From Lachnospiraceae bacterium (GTDB lineage: Bacteria; Bacillota; Clostridia; Lachnospirales; Lachnospiraceae): DNA of 38,365 bases. The position numbers and the translations under genes are program-made. The notes under the pieces were generated by a model. The model had not been told where the DNA came from, searched no databases, and saw only the letters and a list, made by a program, of their open reading frames with translations. Positions 7,338 to 14,573 of the stretch are shown here, in pieces. The stretch spans positions 1 to 38,365 of the forward strand of contig JAKSHY010000022.1 in assembly GCA_024399135.1 (NCBI GenBank), in the 5' to 3' direction. Numbering within the stretch: position 1 is the first letter of the stretch; each line of letters begins with the position of its first letter.

Positions 7338-8348
7338 ATGAAAAAACTGGCGAAAATATTTAAGATTTTAATCATAATAATTGTTGTAGTATGCGTTGCG
7401 TTGTGGATAGTTGCGAACGTTTTGTTTAAGCTTCCGGCAAAGGACTATTACAATGCGTCTGAAAAGACATTTAGTATCCCGGATCTCAATTCTGGATTCA
7501 TTCCACAGGGACTTGAATATGTGTCTTCGGACGGTAACTTTTTAATTACAGGATATATGGGAGATGATTCTCCATCCCCTGTATACGTTATTGATCAGGA
7601 TGGGAATGTTGTTAGTAAGGTCTCAATACCTGACGAAAATGGCGATTTTCTGACTAATCATAACGGTGGTATATCGATATACGGTGATTATGTTTATGTG
7701 GCAGGTGGTAAGGACTGTGAAATCAATGTTTACTCGTACAAAGATATACTTAATGGAACACCAGAACTTCTTGGTACAATTGATATGAGAGTATCAGAGG
7801 ATGAATACTTAGGCCCAGCCTTCGTAACAGCATCTTCTGGAAAATTAATAATTGGAGAATTCTATAGAGAAGAGAATTATCCTACCTGCATTTCACATCA
7901 GTTTAAAACATCAAATGGTGATGAGCATCATGCGATAGCTATGGTTTATGAGCTTGGCGATTATCCCGAAAGCTTCGGATGTAATCTTGAGTCAGCTGAG
8001 GTATGGTCAATTCCAGATTTGGCTCAGGGTATGACCTTTAAGGATGGAAAAATATACGTATCTGAATCTTATGGTACAGCGACTTCAACAATTGAAGTGT
8101 TCGATTATGAAAAGGCATTAAGCTCTGAAACAATTGATATTATGGGAAAGACAGGGCTTAAGCTATATGAGCTTGATAGTGCGGCTAAAGATAATGACTA
8201 TATATTTGCACCAATGGCAGAGGAAATTACATTCGTAGGGGATAAGCTCTATACAATGTGTGAGTCAGCTTCTAACAAATATTTCTTCGGAAAACTGACA
8301 GGACATTTTAAGTGCTATTCAACTGATCTTACTAAAATGAGTAACTAA
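7338..8348 (+). CDS. Membrane-anchored beta-propeller-like protein
   Basis: 336 residues; AAGGAT at 7323-7328 precedes the ATG. One N-terminal membrane helix (about 8-29) is followed by a domain of repeated beta-strand units: FIPQGLEYVSSDGNFLITGYM, GGISIYGDYVYVAGG, FVTASSGKLIIGEFY, AQGMTFKDGKIYVSESY, EEITFVGDKLYTMCES. These phrases, each ending in a 'G-K/D-hydrophobic-Y-V' strand, are typical of propeller blades. There are no clear catalytic motifs. It is probably an extracytoplasmic binding or scaffold protein. The gene order suggests cotranscription with the EEP-family protein and the next membrane protein. Confidence 0.65.
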   Translation: MKKLAKIFKILIIIIVVVCVALWIVANVLFKLPAKDYYNASEKTFSIPDLNSGFIPQGLEYVSSDGNFLITGYMGDDSPSPVYVIDQDGNVVSKVSIPDENGDFLTNHNGGISIYGDYVYVAGGKDCEINVYSYKDILNGTPELLGTIDMRVSEDEYLGPAFVTASSGKLIIGEFYREENYPTCISHQFKTSNGDEHHAIAMVYELGDYPESFGCNLESAEVWSIPDLAQGMTFKDGKIYVSESYGTATSTIEVFDYEKALSSETIDIMGKTGLKLYELDSAAKDNDYIFAPMAEEITFVGDKLYTMCESASNKYFFGKLTGHFKCYSTDLTKMSN

Positions 8349-8419
8349 TTTTGGCGCGGCAAAGATGCTATGGAAATAGCAATATGTAATTGACGAAACA
8401 GCAGGAGCGATGAACTATA

Positions 8420-9010
8420 ATGAATTCATACAATAATCAGAAAAAAGAGGAAAAGGGTATATTCAGAAAATATGGTGGAATTATTACTACCATCATAATC
8501 TGTGCATTGGCACTTGTTACACTGTTATATCCTGTACTACTTCCCGTAATAGCTATACTGGTTTTAATTCCATATGGCCTTTATCACATAATTAAAGTAA
8601 AGGATTGGACTAAGGGAGGAATTGCAGCGTGGGCTGTTGGAACACTGGCTGTTGCGGCGCTTGCAGTCTATATTCTTGGTTTCTTTTACTATGTACTACG
8701 ATTTAATACAGGATACTATGCCAATAATGACAAAGTTTATTATTATGAGGGCCTTGTATGGTATGGATATCAGGATGACGGTCAGTGGGCGAAAGAAGAG
8801 GATCAGGATGGCCTCAATGATAGTATGAAAAGAGATTATTTCAAAGGAATGGAATACAACGAGGAGTTAGGTGCATCTGATTTTTCTGAAACTGACATAT
8901 ACAAGATAAATCACCTCAAGGAGAGCGATGTCAAAGGAGATAATGCAACTGGCATGCTTGGTGATGTCAATTTAACAGAAATAGATGGTATAAAGACGGA
9001 GAATAACTAA
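8420..9010 (+). CDS. Membrane protein of unknown function
   Basis: 196 residues. AGGAG at 8403-8407 lies 12 bases before the ATG, a slightly long gap. Hydrophobic segments at about 19-38, 39-58 and 67-92 indicate three membrane helices, and the acidic C-terminal 100 residues, rich in Tyr, Asp and Asn, likely form a soluble domain. A tryptophan/tyrosine patch (VYYYEGLVWYGYQDDGQW) opens that domain. No known family is recognised. It lies in the same run as the propeller-like gene upstream, with a small hairpin (TGCTAT / ATAGCA at 8366-8381) in the 71-bp gap. Confidence 0.65.
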   Translation: MNSYNNQKKEEKGIFRKYGGIITTIIICALALVTLLYPVLLPVIAILVLIPYGLYHIIKVKDWTKGGIAAWAVGTLAVAALAVYILGFFYYVLRFNTGYYANNDKVYYYEGLVWYGYQDDGQWAKEEDQDGLNDSMKRDYFKGMEYNEELGASDFSETDIYKINHLKESDVKGDNATGMLGDVNLTEIDGIKTENN

Positions 9011-9027
9011 TTAATCGGGTTGGTTCT

Positions 9028-10326
9028 ATGTTGGGTGCTCATAATAGCTTCGTGCTTAAAGGCGATATTGCTTTTAGTGAAGATTTAAAAAATATTAAAA
9101 CAATTAAAGATGGATATGTAGTGTCCCTTGATGGAATATGTATGGGGGCATTTGATACACTTCCTAAAAAGTATGAGGAGCTTGAGGTTATTGACTATAA
9201 GGGCTCACTAATAGTACCGGGGATGGTTGACCTTCATGCTCACGCTCCCCAATATCTTTGTAGCGGAATTGCTACTGATAACGAGCTTTTAGACTGGCTT
9301 AACAAATATATTTTTCCAGAAGAGGCGAAATACAGCGACCTTGAATACGCGAAGAAGTCATACCAGAATTTTGCGAATGATATGAAGAGGGGCTTCACAA
9401 CAAGAGCTTCGATTTTCGGAACAATGCATACGGATGCTACGATTCTTCTTATGGACTTACTGGAAGAGACGGGCATAGTTTCATACGTTGGAAAAGTGAA
9501 TATGAATAGAAACAGTGTTGATGCACTGACTGAGAATAGTGAAGATGAATCACTAGAGGAAACCAGAAGATGGCTTCAGTCAATTGAGGGCAAATATACA
9601 CGTACATTCCCAATATTAACACCACGATTCATCCCATCATGTTCTGATGGATTAATGAAAGGTCTGGGTGAACTTTCGAAGGAAAAAGGGTTAAGAATTC
9701 AGTCTCATCTTTCGGAAAATGTGGATGAGGTTAAGTGGGTTAAGGAACTGGTGCCAGAGTCAACGTCTTATGCAAATGCATATGAATTGTTTAATGCTAT
9801 CGGCGAAAAGACAGTCCCTTCAATAATGGCACATTGTGTGTACAGTGATGATGAAGAAATAAGAATAATGAAAGAGCATGGGACTTTCATAGCACACTGT
9901 GCAGATTCTAATATTAACCTGGCAAGTGGAATTGCTCCAATTAGACGATTTCTTAATGAGGGATTAAAGGTTGGAATAGGTTCTGATGTGGCAGCAGGAT
10001 CCACACTTAATATGTTAAGAATGATACTTGTTACTATTCAGGCATCTAAAATGTATTATAGATTAGTTGATAGTAGCCTTGAACCATTGACCTTCGAGGA
10101 GGCTTTTTATCTGGCAACACTTGGCGGTGGAGAATATTTCGGAAAGGTCGGAACCTTTAAGGAAGGATATGCTTTCGATGCTGTTGTGATTAGTGATGAA
10201 AATATGGCAGCGAAGCCTGACAATGTAAGACAAAGACTTGAGAAAATATGTTATAACGATGCAGATGCTGTGATTCTTTCGAAGTATGTCGATGGGAAAA
10301 ATATTTTTTTAAGACGTGAGACTTAA
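9028..10326 (+). CDS. guaD: Guanine deaminase
   Basis: 432 residues of the amidohydrolase superfamily. It converts guanine to xanthine plus ammonia. Metal-binding and active-site motifs appear in order: VDLHAHAPQY (H70, H72), LTPRFIPSCS, IQSHLSEN, MAHCVYSD, HCADSNINLASG and GIGSDVAAGS (the metal-binding Asp). These are guanine-deaminase-specific rather than general chlorohydrolase motifs, especially HAPQY and PRFIPSCS. It begins 17 bp after the upstream membrane-protein gene, with only a weak ribosome binding site. It would act in purine salvage or as a nitrogen source. I see no purine riboswitch upstream. Confidence 0.93.
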   Translation: MLGAHNSFVLKGDIAFSEDLKNIKTIKDGYVVSLDGICMGAFDTLPKKYEELEVIDYKGSLIVPGMVDLHAHAPQYLCSGIATDNELLDWLNKYIFPEEAKYSDLEYAKKSYQNFANDMKRGFTTRASIFGTMHTDATILLMDLLEETGIVSYVGKVNMNRNSVDALTENSEDESLEETRRWLQSIEGKYTRTFPILTPRFIPSCSDGLMKGLGELSKEKGLRIQSHLSENVDEVKWVKELVPESTSYANAYELFNAIGEKTVPSIMAHCVYSDDEEIRIMKEHGTFIAHCADSNINLASGIAPIRRFLNEGLKVGIGSDVAAGSTLNMLRMILVTIQASKMYYRLVDSSLEPLTFEEAFYLATLGGGEYFGKVGTFKEGYAFDAVVISDENMAAKPDNVRQRLEKICYNDADAVILSKYVDGKNIFLRRET

Positions 10327-10474
10327 ATATATAGAAACTCGAATACGAATATATTACAGGTGCCAGTATTAATAAACTGATAAGCGTATTCTAAAGTGAA
10401 AAATATACAAACATTTGTAAGAAATCAAACAAAAAAGTAAAAAAATACACAAAAAGTAAAAATAATGCTTATTG

Positions 10475-10491
10475 ATGTAAAGTATTTACAT
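10475..10491. promoter_or_regulatory. Inverted repeat, possible operator before the lipoprotein gene
   Basis: ATGTAAA at 10475-10481 and TTTACAT at 10485-10491 form perfect 7-bp arms around GTA. The size and symmetry suit a dimeric repressor site about 60-75 bases upstream of the lipoprotein ATG. No protein partner can be named. Confidence 0.4.
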
Positions 10492-10502
10492 TCAAAAAAA
10501 TC

Positions 10503-10544
10503 CCCCAACTTTGTAAAATTTATTTGTATTTTAGAAGGTTGGGG
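10503..10544 (+). promoter_or_regulatory. Hairpin overlapping the ribosome binding region of the lipoprotein gene
   Basis: CCCCAAC at 10503-10509 pairs with GTTGGGG at 10538-10544, with further A/T pairs outside (AAAA with TTTT) and a 28-base AT-rich loop. The 3' arm covers the only purine-rich stretch (GAAGGTTGGGG) before the ATG at 10551. It could mask the ribosome binding site, or act as a terminator since TTTTC follows. Confidence 0.45.
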
Positions 10545-10550
10545 TTTTCT

Positions 10551-11102
10551 ATGAACAAAAGAAAATTTGTTTCGTTACTTTTAATAGTATCAATTTTGTC
10601 ATTATGCCTTATTGGGTGTGGTAAAAAATCTGATTCAAAGCAGGTTGGAAAATGGGCATATATTCATGACACGGAAACCGCAGTTTTAATTTTAAAAGAA
10701 GATTGTAGTGCGATCTTTAAAGGAAAATCGTATTCATTCGAGGATGATGGAAGTTATCTTACATTAAAAGCTTCTAATGAAGAACTGAAGATGAAGTATG
10801 AAATGGTCAATGGAGATATGTATCTTTATGAGACCAATGTATATACATACGTAGGAGATGGAACTCCAGATGGATTAGTTGGTGTTTGGAGGAATGCTCC
10901 TAATAAATGGGAGTTCGAATTCACTGATAAGGGAACATTCAAGGAAGACACATATTTCCCAGGCTACTATACAGTGAATGAAGAAAATTCAAGCATTAAG
11001 CTTGTGTATAATGATCATTTCGAGGATACAATAATTCTTTACTCAATCAATGGTAATGAACTTACTATCCAGTATCCATGGCGAATGGTCAGAATGGATT
11101 AG
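10551..11102 (+). CDS. Lipoprotein of unknown function with two repeats
   Basis: 183 residues from ATG 10551; the TTG-started longer frame at 10524 is rejected because it breaks the clean signal peptide. Residues 4-22 are hydrophobic and end in the lipobox LIGC, so Cys22 should be lipid-modified and anchor the protein outside. The mature part contains two similar halves, each starting 'G-hydrophobic-W' (GKWAYIHD and GVWRNAPN) and continuing with alternating strands, like small lipocalin-like or DUF5640-type secreted domains. It has separate regulatory signals upstream. The binding protein gene follows 78 bp later, but palindromes between them suggest a separate promoter for that operon. Confidence 0.7.
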   Translation: MNKRKFVSLLLIVSILSLCLIGCGKKSDSKQVGKWAYIHDTETAVLILKEDCSAIFKGKSYSFEDDGSYLTLKASNEELKMKYEMVNGDMYLYETNVYTYVGDGTPDGLVGVWRNAPNKWEFEFTDKGTFKEDTYFPGYYTVNEENSSIKLVYNDHFEDTIILYSINGNELTIQYPWRMVRMD

Positions 11103-11108
11103 GTGATT

Positions 11109-11146
11109 AGCGCATGAGCGCTTCACATTGACACATAGTGTGTCAA
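11109..11146. promoter_or_regulatory. Two adjacent palindromes and a -35 box before the sugar ABC operon
   Basis: AGCGC-ATGA-GCGCT lies at 11109-11122 and TTGACACA-TAG-TGTGTCAA at 11128-11146, both perfect. The second contains a consensus -35 box, TTGACA (11128-11133), with TTTTAT (four of six consensus) 18 bases further at 11152-11157. A regulator bound to the palindrome would cover the -35 element. This fits control of the transporter operon by an operator site. Confidence 0.5.
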
Positions 11147-11180
11147 ATATATTTTATTCATATTTTATAGGAGGACAAGT

Positions 11181-12536
11181 ATGAAAAAGAGATTACTTGC
11201 AACAGTTTTAGCTGCTGGTATGGTACTTTCTTGCGTAGGTTGTGGCGGCGCTACAGATACAGCAAGTGCATCAGCATCAGCATCTGAATCAGCAGCAGCT
11301 TCTGTAGAAGCATCTGCAGACGCAGCATCATCAGAGGAGTCAGCACCTGCAGCTTCAGGCGAATCTATCGATCTTGAAATGTGGTGTATCGCAACAGAGA
11401 GTGATTCAAACCGTCATTCTTATGAAGCAGCTATCGCTGATGTAACAGCAGCTCACCCAGAAATCAACTTCACATGGGAAGCTATTGAGAACCAGGCTTA
11501 CAAGACAAAGATTAAGGCAGCTGTAGCAGCAGATGAAATGCCTGACATCTTCTTCACATGGTCATGTGCATTCCTTGGCGATTTCGTATCAGCTGGTAAG
11601 GTTTACTGCATGGACGAAGCATATCAGGGATTCGCTAGCGAACTTCCAGAAGTTATGCTTGGTAACACAACTTATGACGGAAAGCACTACGGTGTTCCTC
11701 TTACAATGAACATCGTTGGTATGTTTGCTAACATGGATCTTCTTGCTCAGGTTGGATACACAGAGGTTCCTGGAACATACGAAGACTTCATCGCATGTTG
11801 TGACGCTCTTAAGGCAGCTGGAATTATTCCTTTAGGATGTTCTGGTAAGGAAACATGGTGTGTAACAGAGTACCTTGAGTCAGTTATCGAAAAGAGTATC
11901 GGTGCTGATGAGTTAAATGATATCTTCCTTGGAAGAGCTACATGGAACAATCAGGGTGTTGCTGATGCAGTTGATACATTCCAGAAGTTAGTTAACGACG
12001 GATACTTCGATCCAGAAGGTATCGCATTATCTAACGATGAAGTTAAGGCTAACTTCATGGCTGGTAAGTACGCATTCTACATGAATGGTACATGGAACTG
12101 TGCAGACTTCGCAGCTAACGCAGACTTCGGTTCAAAGGTTAAGGTTGCTGAATTCCCAGTTATCAACGCTGATAAGGCTTCTTTAGGAATGCTTATCGGT
12201 GGACCTTCTGATACACTTGCAGTTGCAGCTTCTTCAGCTCATGCAGCAGAGGCAGCTCAGTTCACATTCGAACTTGGTAAGGAAATCTGCCACTACGGAT
12301 ATCTTGATGGATGTGGTCTTCCAGCATGGACACCATACTATGACACATCAGCTATCAATCCTTTAACACAGGCTGTTTCAGAAATCTGTGCTAATGCTAA
12401 GACATACGTATTATTCGGTGATACAGCTCAGAACGCTGACGATGCTAACACATACCTTTCATATGTTGATCAGGTATATGGATGTGCAATTGATGGCGCT
12501 GGCTTCATCGCAGGTCTTGCTAACGATATCAGATAG
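11181..12536 (+). CDS. Sugar ABC transporter substrate-binding lipoprotein
   Basis: 451 residues; AGGAGG at 11169-11174. The signal peptide ends in a lipobox (VLSCVGC), then there is a flexible Ala/Ser/Glu-rich linker (about residues 25-60) before the binding domain. The body resembles family 1 extracellular sugar-binding proteins: DLEMWCIATESD, IADVTAAHPEINFTWE, AAVAADEMPDIFFTWS, and GKYAFYMNGTWNCADF, which lines the ligand pocket in this family. It should deliver an oligosaccharide to the permeases at 12630 and 13519. The ligand is not shown. Codon use is more biased than in neighbours (GCT, GCA, AAG, GGT), as expected for an abundant binding protein. A hairpin after the gene probably lets it be made in excess over the permeases. 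Confidence 0.92.
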   Translation: MKKRLLATVLAAGMVLSCVGCGGATDTASASASASESAAASVEASADAASSEESAPAASGESIDLEMWCIATESDSNRHSYEAAIADVTAAHPEINFTWEAIENQAYKTKIKAAVAADEMPDIFFTWSCAFLGDFVSAGKVYCMDEAYQGFASELPEVMLGNTTYDGKHYGVPLTMNIVGMFANMDLLAQVGYTEVPGTYEDFIACCDALKAAGIIPLGCSGKETWCVTEYLESVIEKSIGADELNDIFLGRATWNNQGVADAVDTFQKLVNDGYFDPEGIALSNDEVKANFMAGKYAFYMNGTWNCADFAANADFGSKVKVAEFPVINADKASLGMLIGGPSDTLAVAASSAHAAEAAQFTFELGKEICHYGYLDGCGLPAWTPYYDTSAINPLTQAVSEICANAKTYVLFGDTAQNADDANTYLSYVDQVYGCAIDGAGFIAGLANDIR

Positions 12537-12567
12537 TTTTTATTCTGAATTAGATTTTTAAAAATGT

Positions 12568-12613
12568 GGCGGTCCTTCCGGATCTTCAATAGGTCAGGAG
12601 GACCGCCTTTTTT
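12568..12613 (+). terminator. Attenuator-like terminator between binding protein and permeases
   Basis: GGCGGTCCTTC at 12568-12578 pairs with GAGGACCGCC at the 3' side (12597-12607), an 11-bp stem with one G-U pair and an 18-base loop, then six T. It stands 31 bases after the binding-protein stop and before the permease start, so a fraction of transcripts should end here. Confidence 0.85.
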
Positions 12614-12629
12614 GGGGAAGGAAATATAT

Positions 12630-13517
12630 ATGAAAAAAACGGCTAGCGATAGACTTAATATTTTCTTGTTTTTGCTCCCAGGCCTTATATTATTCATTGG
12701 AATCCTGATTGCACCAATTTTCCTTTCGGGATATTACAGCTTGTTTAATTACAATGCCGTATCGGGAGAAATGTCATTTATCGGCTTTGACAACTATAAA
12801 GAGATGTTCTCAAGTAATGCTATTGGTTTCATGAAAGCTTTGGGGAACTCATTATTATTAGCTGCATTATCAGTATTTTTGCAGTTACCTTTATCTTTAG
12901 GACTGGCTCTTGTTTTAGGAAAAGGAATTAAAGGAGAGAGAATTTTCCTTTCAGTTTATTTCATGCCAGTACTTATTTCGACTGTTGTTATTGGACAGTT
13001 ATTCTTAAAAATTTATAATCCGTCTTACGGTATTTTAAATATTGTTTTGGAAAAATTGAGTATCATTTCCGCAGATAATCATCCGATTTGGTTAGGAAAC
13101 AAGAATACAGCGCTGATTGCCTGTTTCATCCCAACCTTATGGCAATACGTAGGATATCATATGCTCCTTATGTATGCGGGTGTTAAGTCTGTTCCAATTG
13201 AACTTCGTGAAGCTGCTATGCTTGATGGAGCTACATCTGGTCAGGTAAATAGATACATTGTATTACCATATATTAAATCTATCATTAAGATTAGTGTTAT
13301 CTTCGCAATCACTGGTTCACTTAAGTCATTCGACCTTATCTATGTATTGACTAATGGTGGTCCATTGCATGCAACTGAAGTTCCAAGTACTATCATGATA
13401 GAGATGCTCTTCCAGAGAAACAGATATGGAATGGGTAGTGCTATTGCTGTGATGCTGATTGCTTTGTGCTTCGTATTCGCATTAATAGTTAATAAGATAT
13501 TTAGGGAGGAGGATTAA
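12630..13517 (+). CDS. Sugar ABC transporter permease (MalF/UgpA-type)
   Basis: 295 residues from ATG 12630, with GGGGAAGGA upstream; the in-frame ATG at 12564 lies inside the terminator hairpin and is rejected. Six membrane segments are visible, the first at about 8-30. The family EAA loop is EAAMLDGATSGQVNRYIVLPYIKSII, which docks on the ATPase. It is one half of the channel partnered with the product at 13519; one base separates the genes. No ATPase of the MalK/MsmX type is in the operon, so a shared one must be encoded elsewhere. Confidence 0.92.
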   Translation: MKKTASDRLNIFLFLLPGLILFIGILIAPIFLSGYYSLFNYNAVSGEMSFIGFDNYKEMFSSNAIGFMKALGNSLLLAALSVFLQLPLSLGLALVLGKGIKGERIFLSVYFMPVLISTVVIGQLFLKIYNPSYGILNIVLEKLSIISADNHPIWLGNKNTALIACFIPTLWQYVGYHMLLMYAGVKSVPIELREAAMLDGATSGQVNRYIVLPYIKSIIKISVIFAITGSLKSFDLIYVLTNGGPLHATEVPSTIMIEMLFQRNRYGMGSAIAVMLIALCFVFALIVNKIFREED

Positions 13518-13518
13518 T

Positions 13519-14403
13519 ATGGCTATAGGAAAGAAAAAATCATCCTCTAATGAATTTGAGAGTAAAGTATATTCTAAGAAGATGACTCCAGGAAAGGTTG
13601 TTATATACATCCTTCTGTTGTTCTGGTTGTTCATCAACATTTTCCCAATATACTGGATGTTCACATTCTCACTTAAGAGTAACGAAGAAATTTTTGGTGC
13701 TAACGTAGCAGGATTGCCTAATGAGTGGTTATGGTCTAACTATTCAAGAGCAATGAATACAGGTAGCATGGGAGTATATTTCCTTAACTCGGTAATCGTT
13801 GCGGTAGTAACAATTCTTATTACATTAATTGCTGCATTGATGGCAACATATGCAATTACAAGATTTAAATGGAAGGGAAGCAAGCCAATGAACAGCTTCT
13901 TCATGTTAGGACTTACTATTCCTATTCATGCTTCCATCGTACCAATTTATGTAATTTTAATTAACTTAAAGCTTACTAACTCACTTACAGCATTAATTGT
14001 TCCATATTCAGCATTCTCGCTTGCTATGGCAATTTTAATCTGTACAGGATTCATGATTGAGATTCCTTATGAACTTGATGAATCAGCTTCAATCGATGGA
14101 TGTAACAGGTGGGGAATATTCTTTAAGATTATATGTCCATTAATGAAGCCTGCTGTTTCGACTGTTGGTATCTATACATTCCTTCAGTGTTGGAACGAGT
14201 TGATGTTCGCTAACATCTTTAATTCTAAGGAAGAATACAAGACTTTACCTGTAGGTATTCAGGGATTGTCTGGTGCTTATACAACAGACTGGGGCCCAAT
14301 CGGTGCTGCTTTGGCCGTAGCAACATTCCCAATGCTGTTCGTATACATCTTCTTAAGCAGACGTATTCAGGACAGTTTCATTGCTGGAGCTGTAAAGGGT
14401 TAA
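13519..14403 (+). CDS. Sugar ABC transporter permease (MalG/UgpE-type)
   Basis: 294 residues; GGGAGGAGG at 13503-13511. A cytoplasmic basic N-terminus (GKKKSSSNEFESKVYSKK) is followed by six membrane segments. The docking loop reads ELDESASIDGCNRWGIFFKIICPLMKPA, the EAA-like motif of the second permease of CUT1 importers, and the C-terminus SRRIQDSFIAGAVKG is typical of MalG relatives. It completes the heterodimer with the preceding product. A terminator lies 55 bases after its stop. Confidence 0.92.
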   Translation: MAIGKKKSSSNEFESKVYSKKMTPGKVVIYILLLFWLFINIFPIYWMFTFSLKSNEEIFGANVAGLPNEWLWSNYSRAMNTGSMGVYFLNSVIVAVVTILITLIAALMATYAITRFKWKGSKPMNSFFMLGLTIPIHASIVPIYVILINLKLTNSLTALIVPYSAFSLAMAILICTGFMIEIPYELDESASIDGCNRWGIFFKIICPLMKPAVSTVGIYTFLQCWNELMFANIFNSKEEYKTLPVGIQGLSGAYTTDWGPIGAALAVATFPMLFVYIFLSRRIQDSFIAGAVKG

Positions 14404-14457
14404 TAACCTGGAACATTATGGCTAATAGCCAAATGAATATTTGATTTAATAATTTAT

Positions 14458-14487
14458 GACCTGTCAGATTTTCTGACAGGTCTTTTT
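14458..14487 (+). terminator. Intrinsic terminator of the sugar transporter operon
   Basis: GACCTGTCAGA (14458-14468) and TCTGACAGGTC (14472-14482) form a perfect 11-bp stem with a three-base loop, followed by five T. It separates the transporter genes from the two-component system. Confidence 0.93.
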
Positions 14488-14537
14488 AATGTTACGAGTA
14501 CACAAATTAAACAGTGATGTGGACCACTATTGTATCA

Positions 14538-14566
14538 TTTTCAAGAATGTAACTTTTTAGTATAAT
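14538..14566 (+). promoter_or_regulatory. Promoter of the histidine kinase gene, close to its ATG
   Basis: TTTTCA at 14538-14543 and a perfect TATAAT at 14561-14566 are 17 bases apart. The expected transcription start, about 7 bases past the -10 box, falls at or beside the ATG at 14574, so the mRNA may be leaderless. Confidence 0.65.
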
Positions 14567-14573
14567 ATGAGTC

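Noticed and set aside
12564-12629. Upstream ATG for the first sugar permease
   Set aside because: It lies in the terminator hairpin and adds an unlike segment before the conserved start; ATG 12630 has a strong ribosome binding site.
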